A program made the position numbers and the translations under genes. A stretch of 64,000 bases of DNA from Barthelona sp. PCE (taxonomy: Eukaryota > Metamonada: BaSk clade): contig JAUFOR010000003.1 of the NCBI GenBank assembly GCA_040285745.1, forward strand, positions 868,001-932,000. Reading direction: 5' to 3'. Of the stretch, positions 27,901 through 37,316 are shown in pieces. Under the pieces are notes generated by a model. It saw only the letters and a program-made list of their open reading frames with translations. It was not told the DNA's origin and did not search any database. Position 1 is the stretch's first letter; each line of letters begins with the position of its first letter.

Positions 27901-28812
27901 CTACCTTCTTGTCCTGAATGATATCATAAATGATTGACCATCTCTTTTAGCAACAGCAACAGGTCCATTTATATCCAAAGCAAACCACTTCATATCAATA
28001 AACGGTTCAAAAGTCAAATAATCTTCTGTAATGTCTAGCATTCGAAAACATACCAATTCATCAGAACAAAGATAATACAGTTGTCCTTTTTCAACAAAAC
28101 AACTGTTCGACTGGAAGACAAAATGATCAAATCTCTTTTCAATGATATCAAATCTCTTTTCAACTTCATCAATAGAAATCATTAACATTTTTTCGTTAAA
28201 CCATACTAGTTGAAAGCTACATGGTACCCCCTCATACAAGCCCATGAGCTCACACGTCTCTGGCATGATGATATCAATTTCGGTGTAACAACGCTCGTAT
28301 AAATTATAATATGATACTTTTGAGGTAGAAACATTAAAAGCTATAATAATATAATGATTTCCGGAAACATTACACACACACATGTTCCACAGAGGTTCTA
28401 TTTCACTCTCACCATCCAATTCAAAAAGGTAGGGTGTTCCATTGTGGTTAAGATAGTGAAACATGATACACTGGTCTGATAAATAAATAATATCCTGGAT
28501 TGTCTCGTGTTTATCAGTACGTTCCATGTCCTGCTGTGTTAAACGAATAGTTTTTGATGCAAATAACTCTTCTGCAAGTCTTTTAACATCAAATGGTCTT
28601 GAATGAGTAAGCTCAAACTCTCCATTAATGTATTTATAGTACATAATCTTTTGGTCTTCAATATTATGGGCAGCGTACATGTTTGTTTCGTATAGACACT
28701 TTTTTAGTAAAGCAATGTGAGGATCTTTGATTAATTGTGGGGGATTTTCGACCCAATGTTCACCCCTGAAACGAATTCCCGGGTATTTACCTTTGAAAAT
28801 TTCAACAGGCAT
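27901..28812 (-). CDS. Lineage-specific beta-rich (propeller-like) protein
   Basis: A 303-residue protein with ATG start and TAG stop, no signal peptide or membrane segment. Aromatic and acidic short strands alternate (NHYIIIAFNVSTSKVSYYNL, GQLYYLCSDELVCF), as in the 17.6 and 20.3 kb proteins. A small internal duplication VEKRFDIIEKRFD comes from a near-perfect 20-base DNA repeat at about 28133-28172. No domain is recognised and function is unknown. Confidence 0.7.
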   Translation of the reverse strand: MPVEIFKGKYPGIRFRGEHWVENPPQLIKDPHIALLKKCLYETNMYAAHNIEDQKIMYYKYINGEFELTHSRPFDVKRLAEELFASKTIRLTQQDMERTDKHETIQDIIYLSDQCIMFHYLNHNGTPYLFELDGESEIEPLWNMCVCNVSGNHYIIIAFNVSTSKVSYYNLYERCYTEIDIIMPETCELMGLYEGVPCSFQLVWFNEKMLMISIDEVEKRFDIIEKRFDHFVFQSNSCFVEKGQLYYLCSDELVCFRMLDITEDYLTFEPFIDMKWFALDINGPVAVAKRDGQSFMISFRTRR

Positions 28813-29567
28813 ATAGAAATGAGATATTAATAATAAAACAACGATTTATTGACTTCCATTTATCACAGAGTGCTTTAGTTGGTGTGTATGGTAGATTATT
28901 GTACTGTGAAAGTTATAGAGTAGCGTAACAAAAAATTAAGAATAAAGTAGGATTCATACTAATTATTTACGTTCCGTCGTTACTGGAACGCTCATCATGA
29001 TCAGATAAAGGTAAGTAATCACGATCCCATTAAGAACCAAATCCTCTATAAAGAGGTATATTGGTCAATAGCAGATTGAAAGCTGACAATATACAACTCG
29101 TACTGTCATCATGCAACTATTCTTGCAGATTTATATCAATAGAGTAAGTATCATCCGACATTGTTCTCATTTTGTAGTTATTAGAAATTCTGTGTTGTTA
29201 GTTTAAATTTTGAGTATTTTAGGGTATAAACGCATAACACATGGTAGAATATACAAGAAAAACAGAATATCTATCACACCTAAAGGTATCAAAGTTGGTT
29301 GTTTTGAATATTGAAGTTTGTGCTATTTCATGCTATTTTTTTGGGTAAAGGATTCAATGCATCTTTAGAACCATCATAAGAGGATCATTTGGACGGAAAG
29401 CAGACCAATTGGTACGAACGTTTGTTTTCTTGTTTGTAAATGTGTTTTTATATGTTTTCTACCTAATTCCACCTATACAAAGCTACCATATAGCCTCTGC
29501 AGTATATGGGAACAAGCTAAGCTAGTAAATTACTTCCTTTTTTTTTTATAACGTCGATATCATCACT
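28813..29567. other. Gap with hairpins and unassigned open segments before eS27
   Basis: 750 bases without a clear gene. Visible: small hairpins (CCTCT-ATAA-AGAGG at 29044-29057; GTATATTG 29056-29063 with CAATATAC 29087-29094; CGTTCC/GGAACG near 28970-28993). An ATG at 29111 opens 31 codons. An open segment near 29223-29310 reads YKRITHGRIYKKNRISITPK, which looks like basic protein, and another near 29370-29410 reads TIIRGSFGRKADQL. They could be exons of a small multi-exon gene or a non-coding RNA, but no splice signals of the local type join them. Confidence 0.35.
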
Positions 29568-29850
29568 ATGAACACTGATCTTCTTCATCCTGATGCCGTT
29601 AGCGAGGCTAACACTCACAAGCTCAAGCGTTTGGTGCCCACTCCTAACTCCGTCTTCTTGGATGCCAAGTGTGCTTCTTGTGGTACTATGTATGTTCTTT
29701 TACATTTTAGGGGCTCTAACCTTTAGTAACTGCGTCTTCTCACACGCTACTACCACCATTCACTGCCAACAATGTCAAGCTCTCATCTGTACTCCTACTG
29801 GTGGCCGTTCTGAGTTTGCTAAGAACGTCGCTTGCCGTCAGCGTAACTAG
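29568..29850 (+). CDS. RPS27: 40S ribosomal protein eS27, two exons
   Basis: Exons 29568-29689 and 29727-29850, intron of 37 nt, giving 81 residues (family about 84). eS27 is a zinc-binding small-subunit protein. Exon 1 starts MNTDLLHP and ends in KCASCGT; exon 2 continues INCVFSHATTTIHCQQC and ends with PTGGRSEFAKN. The two CxxC pairs form the zinc finger. Without splicing the frame hits a stop and the conserved C-x2-C-G..[I/T].VFSHA line is broken, so the intron is certain in practice. Intron phase 2. Confidence 0.95.
29690..29726 (+). other. 37-nt intron in eS27
   Basis: Starts GTATGT, ends CTCTAACCTTTAG, so the branch-point-like CTAAC sits directly against the acceptor. It is the best-supported intron here because protein conservation fixes both ends. 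Confidence 0.93.
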
Positions 29851-30031
29851 ATTATGTCCCGTCAGATATAAACACTGAGAATATAAAAGGTATTCTTTTT
29901 CAAGAATTTTTGTTTTTTTTGCAAAGCATTTGGTAACTTTTTGTTTGTTATTTATTGCATGAACCGTTGTTGTAACGTGAGATTGTGATATAGGAATTGT
30001 ATATTTATGACAGAAGAAAATCTGATTATAT

Positions 30032-33000
30032 TTATTCCAAAACAACAACAGGAGCCATGGGGACAGCACGGCCGATATTCTTCTGAAGTGCTACAGGGAT
30101 CTCCTCATCTTGAGGAGTTACAATGGTAATGTCATCAAAACCTGTATTATCAATAATGTATTCCATCTTTTCGTGAATGAAACCCACCTCATCAAGAGGA
30201 GATTCGGCCACAAAATCGCTTGTAGTACCATTATTGATGGTTTGAATGATGAATGACATCGCCTTGTTGATACTCTTCTTGTTGTATCCCTTGGTCTTCA
30301 GGAAAGCACCAATGGTCCTCTTGAGTGAGGGGTCTGTGATGTCTTCGACGCTTCTCATATATTCAATAGCATCGATACGTACTTGAGGAGCTTGTACATT
30401 AACCGCAATCAAGACCTTGGAAACCTTCTCAAAATCGGCATTCTTCTTCTTGGCTTGCTTCTTCCTGCTGTTGTTGGTGGCGTCAGCGTTAGAACGGATG
30501 GTTGTGCACAGATATTCGAGATACTCAGACTGAAGGTGGATAGTCTCACTCGAATACTCTGGGAACAGGGGCTCGGGCCACTCAGAGTTGATGATGGAGC
30601 CCTCCTGGTTGAGACAGAAGCGCCAGATATGATCACAAATATGAGGGCACAGGGGACTGAGGCAAACAAGGTAAGCCTTGATGAAAGCGCTAATGATGTG
30701 CTTGTTCCAGTTCTTAACATCAGGAATACGCTTTCTGTAGAGGTTCCTGCAATCAAGGAGACCGTTGAGACCGTCAGCAATAACAACACGGTAAAGCATC
30801 TGCCCGTAGTTGTGGTCAGTTACATTGATACAGTGGTTAATGCTTGAAATAAAGGCGCTGTCCTCGAACCTGTACTCCTCGGTAAACTCATCACGCATTT
30901 CGCCGCTATTGATTGTTGTTTGGATCTCTTCGATCCAGTTTTGGAGGGTTGTGAGTTTCATGATCATGTTCTCGGCGTTCTTGGTAACAAGGTTTGCGTT
31001 ATCGAGCGTATCACCGGATTCAGCAAGAGCAAAACGCAGAACATCAGCTGAGAAACAGTCGATACCCTCTTCCAGTGTAGCGAAATTACCTGTGCTCTTG
31101 GACATTTTTTCTCCGTTCAGGAGAAGATGACCGTTGACACGCATACCCTGGGGCTGCATCTCAACCTCACCCTTCCAGATGGCTGCGTGGTGGTACAGTG
31201 ACATCATGAGGTGGTTTTGCATAAGCTCCTTTCCAGAGGTACGTAGATCCCAAGGATACCAATACATGAACTCGTCCTTGAGTTTCTGGAGCTTCTCTTC
31301 AGAGACAGGCATAGTTTCAGCGTTGTACTCAGCGCCCTTGAAAACAAACTGCCAGGCATCGAAGGTCATGTCGTCAGCGGATATACCCAGAGGACCGGTG
31401 TTTTCAACACCAAAGATGTCACCCTGGAGCAGGTGTGCGACTGTGTAGTAAGCCATATAGACAGTTGAATCGGAGAGAGACTCGATCAGATACTCTTCAG
31501 CCCAAGGAATACGTGTGCCCATTCCGAAGTAACGAGAGCAACCCCACTCACCCAGCCAGTTGACCTTTTGGTTTGCAAGGCGGCGGATATCACTTGTGTA
31601 GAGCTCCATGCGGTTGATTTGGTCAACAACATCTTGCTTCCAGTTCTCTTCACCGTATGAGAACATCCATTGGTCACACATCTTGACGACGCACTCAGAT
31701 CCCGAACGTGAGACAACAGTATTGTCAGGCTCATAGTAGTCGATGGCCAGATCCATATCGATGAGCATGGCCTTGACCTTGTTCTTAGCTTCCTCGACTG
31801 GCTCGCCAGCAAAGTGGCCGACAACCATGGTTCCCTTGTGGAAGCCTTCGTTGTAGGCAAGATCCTTGGCGGCTTCGAGTTTAGCAGCCTGCTCAGGGTT
31901 CTTGATTTTTAGGTCTTGACAGATGATGCGTGCAGCCTCAAGTCCGTACTTCTCAGTAGAGATAATAGACACAGGACGGAGAGCGACCATCTCGGGTGTA
32001 ACACCGTGCTTGGCGTATTTCTTCATGTTGCGAACAATATCCATATAAGAGATGTAGTCCGCGGGGGCATCGGATGGAACTGAGGTGACAACACCTGTGC
32101 CCTTGTTCATGCTGATCGTCTTCATTGGAAGAATATAGACAACACCGTTTGCAGTATGATCGTTGCTGTATGACATGAGACCCTTGTAGGCGGACTCCTC
32201 ATCATCGACGACACCCTCCTCAATGCGGCCTGCAAAGGGGGCGACGCAGCGCTTCCCGATAAAGGAAGTACCAACGACGGAGGCAACCTGATCAAGCTTG
32301 CCCTCGACCGCGGTCTTCGCTTGGAACGCGCAGTTCATTGCTGCACGGGGTGACATGACCCAGATCTCACCATTCTTCATGCGGTAGACGCCGTACTCAC
32401 CCTTTGGAAGGATCCAGCAGTTGGTCTGACCGTACATTGTCTCGGGACGGAGTGTAGCGCACATCATAAACACGCGGCCAGCATCCTCAGCAGAAAGCTC
32501 GGCGAGCTCATCAGGCATGTCCATGAGTCTCATCTTAATGAGGGTATAGTTTTGTGGAAGAACGCCCTCACCAACTGAACGATCGTGATCAGCGGAAGGC
32601 TGACCGTCTCCAGGTGAGTAAATTGTCGGGCGCCCTCCGAACGTGATCTTTCCCTCTCTGCGAAGGATCTCGAACTGCCAACGAATAAAACTGTCATAGT
32701 AGGGGTTCTGTTCAGTGGTGACGAATGATCTACGCCAATCAATATGAGCACCGAAGCGGCGAAGATCTTCCATAGCGTGAGGGGGGAAGTAGCGGAGCCA
32801 ATGACGCTCGTCGGCAAAGGCAGGGATCTCTTCGTCGGAGAAGCCGAGCTTCTTCATAATCTGCCACTGGTACTTGGACGTACCAAACTTAGCAGTGAGC
32901 TTGGCCCTAGCACTGGCAAACTGCTTACCAGAAGCGGCAACTTCTTCTTCAACCTCAGGGAACACTGGTGGATTGCCAAACTCTTCCATCTCAATGCGGA

Positions 33001-33298
33001 GCTTGTCAGCTGCACCCTTGATGGGCATTCCAGTGAGGTGGAAGCCAAAAGGCATAAGGACGTTCTTGCCCTTCAAACGTTGATAACCTGCCTCAAAATC
33101 AGCCTTTGTGTAGGAAAACACATGACCAAGATGCAGCTTACCGTTCATGTATGGGTAAGGGAATGTAATAAAGTACTTCTCCTGTCCGGGATTGGGAGTA
33201 GATTCGAAGATCTTCTCTTCCTCCCAGATTTGTTGCATTTGCTTCTCTATATGGAGCAATCCATCTCGGCGGCTCGTGGGTCCTGAGAGAGTGAACAT
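30032..33298 (-). CDS. LARS1: Leucyl-tRNA synthetase, cytosolic (archaeal/eukaryotic type)
   Basis: 1,088 residues; class Ia synthetase that charges tRNA-Leu. Start chosen at ATG 33298 (MFTLSG), since the upstream 31 codons are not conserved in style. HLGH lies at residues 56-59 (YMNGKLHLGHVFSYTKADF) and KMSKS near 730 (NGEKMSKSTGNFATL). The editing CP1 domain lies between them with ATLRPETMYGQTN and GTGVVTSVPSDAPAD, the latter holding the conserved GTG..T.VPSD..DD-like editing signature. The C-terminal extension ends in a basic/acidic linker and compact tail as in eukaryotes. Codon choice is more GC-rich than in neighbours, fitting high expression. The stop overlaps AATAAA. Confidence 0.97.
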   Translation of the reverse strand: MFTLSGPTSRRDGLLHIEKQMQQIWEEEKIFESTPNPGQEKYFITFPYPYMNGKLHLGHVFSYTKADFEAGYQRLKGKNVLMPFGFHLTGMPIKGAADKLRIEMEEFGNPPVFPEVEEEVAASGKQFASARAKLTAKFGTSKYQWQIMKKLGFSDEEIPAFADERHWLRYFPPHAMEDLRRFGAHIDWRRSFVTTEQNPYYDSFIRWQFEILRREGKITFGGRPTIYSPGDGQPSADHDRSVGEGVLPQNYTLIKMRLMDMPDELAELSAEDAGRVFMMCATLRPETMYGQTNCWILPKGEYGVYRMKNGEIWVMSPRAAMNCAFQAKTAVEGKLDQVASVVGTSFIGKRCVAPFAGRIEEGVVDDEESAYKGLMSYSNDHTANGVVYILPMKTISMNKGTGVVTSVPSDAPADYISYMDIVRNMKKYAKHGVTPEMVALRPVSIISTEKYGLEAARIICQDLKIKNPEQAAKLEAAKDLAYNEGFHKGTMVVGHFAGEPVEEAKNKVKAMLIDMDLAIDYYEPDNTVVSRSGSECVVKMCDQWMFSYGEENWKQDVVDQINRMELYTSDIRRLANQKVNWLGEWGCSRYFGMGTRIPWAEEYLIESLSDSTVYMAYYTVAHLLQGDIFGVENTGPLGISADDMTFDAWQFVFKGAEYNAETMPVSEEKLQKLKDEFMYWYPWDLRTSGKELMQNHLMMSLYHHAAIWKGEVEMQPQGMRVNGHLLLNGEKMSKSTGNFATLEEGIDCFSADVLRFALAESGDTLDNANLVTKNAENMIMKLTTLQNWIEEIQTTINSGEMRDEFTEEYRFEDSAFISSINHCINVTDHNYGQMLYRVVIADGLNGLLDCRNLYRKRIPDVKNWNKHIISAFIKAYLVCLSPLCPHICDHIWRFCLNQEGSIINSEWPEPLFPEYSSETIHLQSEYLEYLCTTIRSNADATNNSRKKQAKKKNADFEKVSKVLIAVNVQAPQVRIDAIEYMRSVEDITDPSLKRTIGAFLKTKGYNKKSINKAMSFIIQTINNGTTSDFVAESPLDEVGFIHEKMEYIIDNTGFDDITIVTPQDEEIPVALQKNIGRAVPMAPVVVLE

Positions 33299-33581
33299 TG
33301 TGTAAAGGATAGAAAATATGAAAGTGTTTTTGTTGATTTCCTGATGAATCTCCCAGCTTATAGTAGCCAGGTGGATGGATTTTGCCCCCAAGCAGTGTGT
33401 TAGAGGAGTTGATGTAGTAGTTTTGGTGTTGGACTGTTGATAGGATTTTTGGCAGTCATAACCAGCTTTTGTCTACATTTTATCTTTAAAACAGGTCTTT
33501 ATTATTTTTTGTTTACTTTTTGCAACAGCATTATGTGAAACAATGGTTTAGGAGTTGTTTTCAATTACACACCCATTTCAT
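33299..33581. promoter_or_regulatory. Divergent promoter interval between LeuRS and TAPT1-like genes
   Basis: 283 bases between two head-to-head ATGs. No reading frame, repeat or box of known type; T-rich patches near 33480-33520. It must hold both promoters. Confidence 0.5.
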
Positions 33582-35228
33582 ATGACAGAGGATGAAAACG
33601 TGAGTGATGAGGATACATATCCGGAATTCTGTCGGCCTTGTCCAATCCCATGCACTGTAAAGAAACCTAGCAAGGAAAAATCATCTTCTAGACGACCGGG
33701 CTTTAAAATGGAACGTAGTCAGTCGATAAGTACCCCAGAGGAGCTTAGAAAGGGTCAAACAAATACTGAAGAATTCGATTTGCGTCGACGTAATCCATTT
33801 AGCAAACCACCACTTTTGCAATTAACACCTCAGAAGAAGGTTTCGCAGCATCATCTTCGTTCATCAAAGCAACGGGCTAGGAGCCTAAGTTACATTAATG
33901 ACGTTAAAGATTTCGAGGTTGGAGAGAATTTAACATTTTTTCAAATGCTTTTTTATCTTTTGGATACAAACCCAACATTTCTTTACAGTGTAGGTGCTGT
34001 GAAGAAGGTGGCCGAGCGTCGTAAGTGGACATTAAATATGTTAAAAGTTCCGTTTACGCTCGAACGAACCCTTTTATATGGTTTTCTTATTTGTTTATGT
34101 TTTTTTCTTGATTTATTATTTCTTTTGCCTTTACGTATCATATATTTCATACTAAAGGCATTTCTGTCATATTTTTTGCCCAAAAGGTTAAAAAAAACAA
34201 GACAAGCAACGTATGCAAGATATAACGATGTTATTAATTTGTTATTGATTGTTTTTTCGACTTTATTTCTCAGTTTCTTCAACTTTAACGTGCATTATCA
34301 TCTCATAAAGACGCAATCTATGATGAAACTGCTCACAATAGTTAAGTTTCTTGATATTTTCTACAAGCTCAGTTGCGCTTTCTTGCAAGATACAATAGAC
34401 TCCATGTATCTGAGTAGCGTCAACCTGAGTATCAAAGGGGCGTCTAAACGAGTTGTTTTCATTGAATTCATTACGGATTTCACTGTTTGTGTTTTTGGAG
34501 TCTTTGTCAACAGTGTAGTTTTGTTTTATCAGTACATATGCCTCAACATCGCGGTTCACGCGCACGACAACACTCTTATAACTTATCTGATTACTCTTTC
34601 ACTCACGGAAATAGGAAAAACAGTATTTAAACGATTTCAGCAGCAGAATTTGTTCCAAATTGCATGCAGCGACATAATAAGCAGATTTTCTCTTGTTATT
34701 CAATACAGTTTACTTTGTATTCAATACAGCTTTGAGATAGGAGAACCCTTCTCAGACAGCCTACTTCGAGCATTCTTTATCAGTTTTGTGATGGAGGTTC
34801 TCATAGATTGGATCAAGCATTGCTTTATTTCAAAGTTCAACCAACATCATTATTCAGTTTACACAAAGTTTTTAAAGATATTGATGCACGATATGAGAAT
34901 TGCAGTACGTGGCCGCCTCACCCGCTTCGAGCACGAGCAGGACAGGCCAGGTACTGTGCAGCGGAGAATAGGGTTTCTTCCTTTCGGCCTGGTTGCTTTC
35001 TGTCTGAAGGTGTTCTTTACAAATGTTGATATTAGTTCATTGACACGGTTTACGAAGGAGGGCATCATGCTTTTCATCGCTGTATATGTTTTCGTTATTG
35101 TACTGCGCGTCTTTTTGGGTTTGTATGTTTTTGTGTGGTCTCTAAAAGGGATGAAGATGACAACACCCAATAAGGAAGTGCTGAGTGGCGTGGAACGATG
35201 GGGGCTTTATAAATCTCGTATACCATGA
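33582..35228 (+). CDS. TAPT1-like membrane protein
   Basis: 548 residues from ATG 33582. A charged N-terminus (about 120 residues, Ser/Arg-rich) precedes six or more membrane segments. The block LLPLRIIYFILKAFL, then IKTQSMMKLLTIVKFLDIFYKLSCAFLQDTIDSMY matches the TAPT1 (CMV receptor-like, yeast EMP65) family; in animals TAPT1 sits at the ER and basal body and in yeast EMP65 works with SLP1 in ER protein quality control. The end of the frame lies in a 13-bp tandem repeat that supplies its TGA stop. Confidence 0.85.
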   Translation: MTEDENVSDEDTYPEFCRPCPIPCTVKKPSKEKSSSRRPGFKMERSQSISTPEELRKGQTNTEEFDLRRRNPFSKPPLLQLTPQKKVSQHHLRSSKQRARSLSYINDVKDFEVGENLTFFQMLFYLLDTNPTFLYSVGAVKKVAERRKWTLNMLKVPFTLERTLLYGFLICLCFFLDLLFLLPLRIIYFILKAFLSYFLPKRLKKTRQATYARYNDVINLLLIVFSTLFLSFFNFNVHYHLIKTQSMMKLLTIVKFLDIFYKLSCAFLQDTIDSMYLSSVNLSIKGASKRVVFIEFITDFTVCVFGVFVNSVVLFYQYICLNIAVHAHDNTLITYLITLSLTEIGKTVFKRFQQQNLFQIACSDIISRFSLVIQYSLLCIQYSFEIGEPFSDSLLRAFFISFVMEVLIDWIKHCFISKFNQHHYSVYTKFLKILMHDMRIAVRGRLTRFEHEQDRPGTVQRRIGFLPFGLVAFCLKVFFTNVDISSLTRFTKEGIMLFIAVYVFVIVLRVFLGLYVFVWSLKGMKMTTPNKEVLSGVERWGLYKSRIP

Positions 35229-35258
35229 AAGCATACCATGAAAGTATACCATGAAAGT
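35220..35258 (+). repeat. 13-bp tandem repeat, three units, spanning the TAPT1-like stop codon
   Basis: Three units of ATACCATGAAAG[C/T] (35220-35232, 35233-35245, 35246-35258), differing only at the last base. The first unit contains the TGA stop. Expansion of the repeat would change only the 3' untranslated region. Confidence 0.93.
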
Positions 35259-35501
35259 ATTGGTATGTATGTAAATAACTTAATGGAATTGTGGAACCAA
35301 CATTATTCATATTGTTTATGAAGGTCATGAGTAAAAAACATCCAAAAACATCAATTCAAAAATTGATTTTTTTGGGAAGAATCTCAAACATTCTTTGTTT
35401 TTAGCATCTCATAATGTGTAACCAAGTTTTTCGTAGGGTTTGGTACCGTCTCAGCTTAAGAAAAGACTCAGAACGCTGATTTGCGTTTTATATCCTTTTC
35501 T

Positions 35502-37235
35502 ATGAATAAGAATCACTTTTTTTGCTTTTTCATCTTGTTTGCTGTTGTATTTGGTATATCTACGGAACTTACAAATAAGATTACCAACCGTGAGTCTCAA
35601 TTAAACTCTTTGGTCAATGCTGCAGAGACTATTCTCTCTAATCCGTCTACAACAACATCTGATTGTACCTACAACGACTGGTGTTCATCCGGAAGCTCAG
35701 GAAGCTGCACACATCACAACTTTGGTAATGATCAACGTTGCGGATGTGATGGTCGTTCTTTTGTTGATTTTTCAAAGTCATGGACCTCCACAGCCCCCTC
35801 TAGCCGTCAAGCTGATACAATGTTTGAGGAACTTTGTGCATCTCTTCCCCTTGATACCAATTTTGCTTCTGCCTTTACTTCTGATAATTCTCTGAAGTGG
35901 CAGTACATCGGTTTTGGATCGGGGTTCTTCCGTGGTTACCCATTCGTATCTCTTAACATGGAGAAAACTTCTAGCGCTTGTACATCAAACTGTTGTCGTC
36001 GTTTAAGCACCGGAACCTGCCCAGGCTTCGATCCCAGAACACGTCCCTGGTACAACGTAGCCGCATCAGGACCCAAGAACGTCATTCTAGTTCTCGATGT
36101 GTCCGGCTCCATGGTCACTAATAACCGTATTGGTCTCATGAAGACTGCAGCAAAGACTACCATCAACGGTCTTACATATCTGGATCGCGTATCCGTAATT
36201 AAGTTCTCCACGATTGGTCAGAAGCTTGGTGTTTTACCTGATGTTATGGTTCAAGCCCACGAAGACAATAGAGAGATTATTAACAGTGCCATCGATAGCC
36301 TCTCCCCTGGCGGCGTCACCAATTTTAACTCTGCCTTCCAGGCTGCTTTTGATGTCTTAGATAATTCTTTTGCAGCTGACAACTACACAGACTGCTCTAC
36401 GCTTCTTTTATTCTTAACCGACGGTGCTGCATCTGATGCGTATCTTAACCACGTTGACTTGATTCAGTCTCGTGTCGACAGTCTCCCAGCATCTCGTCGT
36501 GCAAGATTTTCAATACATACAATGGCACTCTCAGACAGCGCATCTGTTGCTCTCCCTAAGCAAATAGCGTGCGGATTCAACGGTATCTTCACCCCTATCT
36601 CCGAGCACAGTGATGATCTCGTCTACGCTATGTCCACTTATTATGAGTTCCTAGCGCTTGGTATGGAGGCCACTACCCCCGTATGGAGCGAGAAGTACGT
36701 GGACGTCTCTGGATTAGGAGAGCTAGTCGCTGTCTCAATGCCCGTATATGAAAACGGCACGTTCAAGGGAGTTGCTGGTTTGGATCTTGTTTGGAGCGAC
36801 CTTACAGCAAATGACACTGCCGAGGAGGTTGTTACTTATCTCCAGAGCAGATCAAACAACTGCCCTGATTATGACTTGCAGACTTGCACTTTGGAGAGAC
36901 TGCGTGGCAGAAACAATAATTGTGGTCTCTGTCCTCATATTTGGAAAGATGACAACACTGATGATGATGGTGGTATTAGCAGTGGTGTTTTGATTGCAAT
37001 TGGTATTGCAGTATTTGTCATTGTTGTCGTTGTTATCCAGATGGGTAAAGATAAAAAGTCAGGTCCTAATATGAACGTTCAACCTCAACAGTTGGAGATG
37101 TCTAACTATAACGCTCAACCAGTCACTGCTAACTATGGTTATGGTGCTCCAGCCGTTCCCATGGGTCAACCAATGGGTCAACCTATGGGATATGGTGCTC
37201 CTCAGCCTAACAACAATCTCGTTTACATTCCTTAA
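35502..37235 (+). CDS. Type I membrane protein with Cache and von Willebrand A domains
   Basis: 577 residues. A signal peptide (about 1-22) is followed by a Cys-rich segment, a FDPRTRPWY motif typical of Cache/VWA_N regions of alpha2-delta-like proteins, then a VWA domain with an intact MIDAS start DVSGSM and a later LFLTDGAASD. A second Cache-like part (VAVSMPVYENGTFKGVAGLDL) follows, then Cys-rich sequence, one membrane span (GVLIAIGIAVFVIVVVV) and a cytosolic tail rich in Gly, Tyr, Pro and Met-Gly-Gln-Pro repeats. Likely cell-surface ligand or ion-channel-associated protein; metal-dependent binding is expected from the MIDAS. Confidence 0.85.
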   Translation: MNKNHFFCFFILFAVVFGISTELTNKITNRESQLNSLVNAAETILSNPSTTTSDCTYNDWCSSGSSGSCTHHNFGNDQRCGCDGRSFVDFSKSWTSTAPSSRQADTMFEELCASLPLDTNFASAFTSDNSLKWQYIGFGSGFFRGYPFVSLNMEKTSSACTSNCCRRLSTGTCPGFDPRTRPWYNVAASGPKNVILVLDVSGSMVTNNRIGLMKTAAKTTINGLTYLDRVSVIKFSTIGQKLGVLPDVMVQAHEDNREIINSAIDSLSPGGVTNFNSAFQAAFDVLDNSFAADNYTDCSTLLLFLTDGAASDAYLNHVDLIQSRVDSLPASRRARFSIHTMALSDSASVALPKQIACGFNGIFTPISEHSDDLVYAMSTYYEFLALGMEATTPVWSEKYVDVSGLGELVAVSMPVYENGTFKGVAGLDLVWSDLTANDTAEEVVTYLQSRSNNCPDYDLQTCTLERLRGRNNNCGLCPHIWKDDNTDDDGGISSGVLIAIGIAVFVIVVVVIQMGKDKKSGPNMNVQPQQLEMSNYNAQPVTANYGYGAPAVPMGQPMGQPMGYGAPQPNNNLVYIP

Positions 37236-37316
37236 CTGTACATAAACCAATTTTTTTATCATTAAAGTAAATTGAGGCATTTTTGCATTTAACATCCTTT
37301 TCAAGCTTTTTTCTCA

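Noticed and set aside
28965-29020. C/D snoRNA from ATGATGA and CTGA on the minus strand
   Set aside because: The boxes are in the wrong order and too close to each other.
29223-29310. Exon chain of a ribosomal-protein-like gene before eS27
   Set aside because: The segment looks basic but possible donors and acceptors do not keep one frame and lack the local intron motif, so no gene is called.
30383-30847. 154-codon frame antisense to LeuRS
   Set aside because: Overlaps a certain synthetase gene and has no protein-like features.
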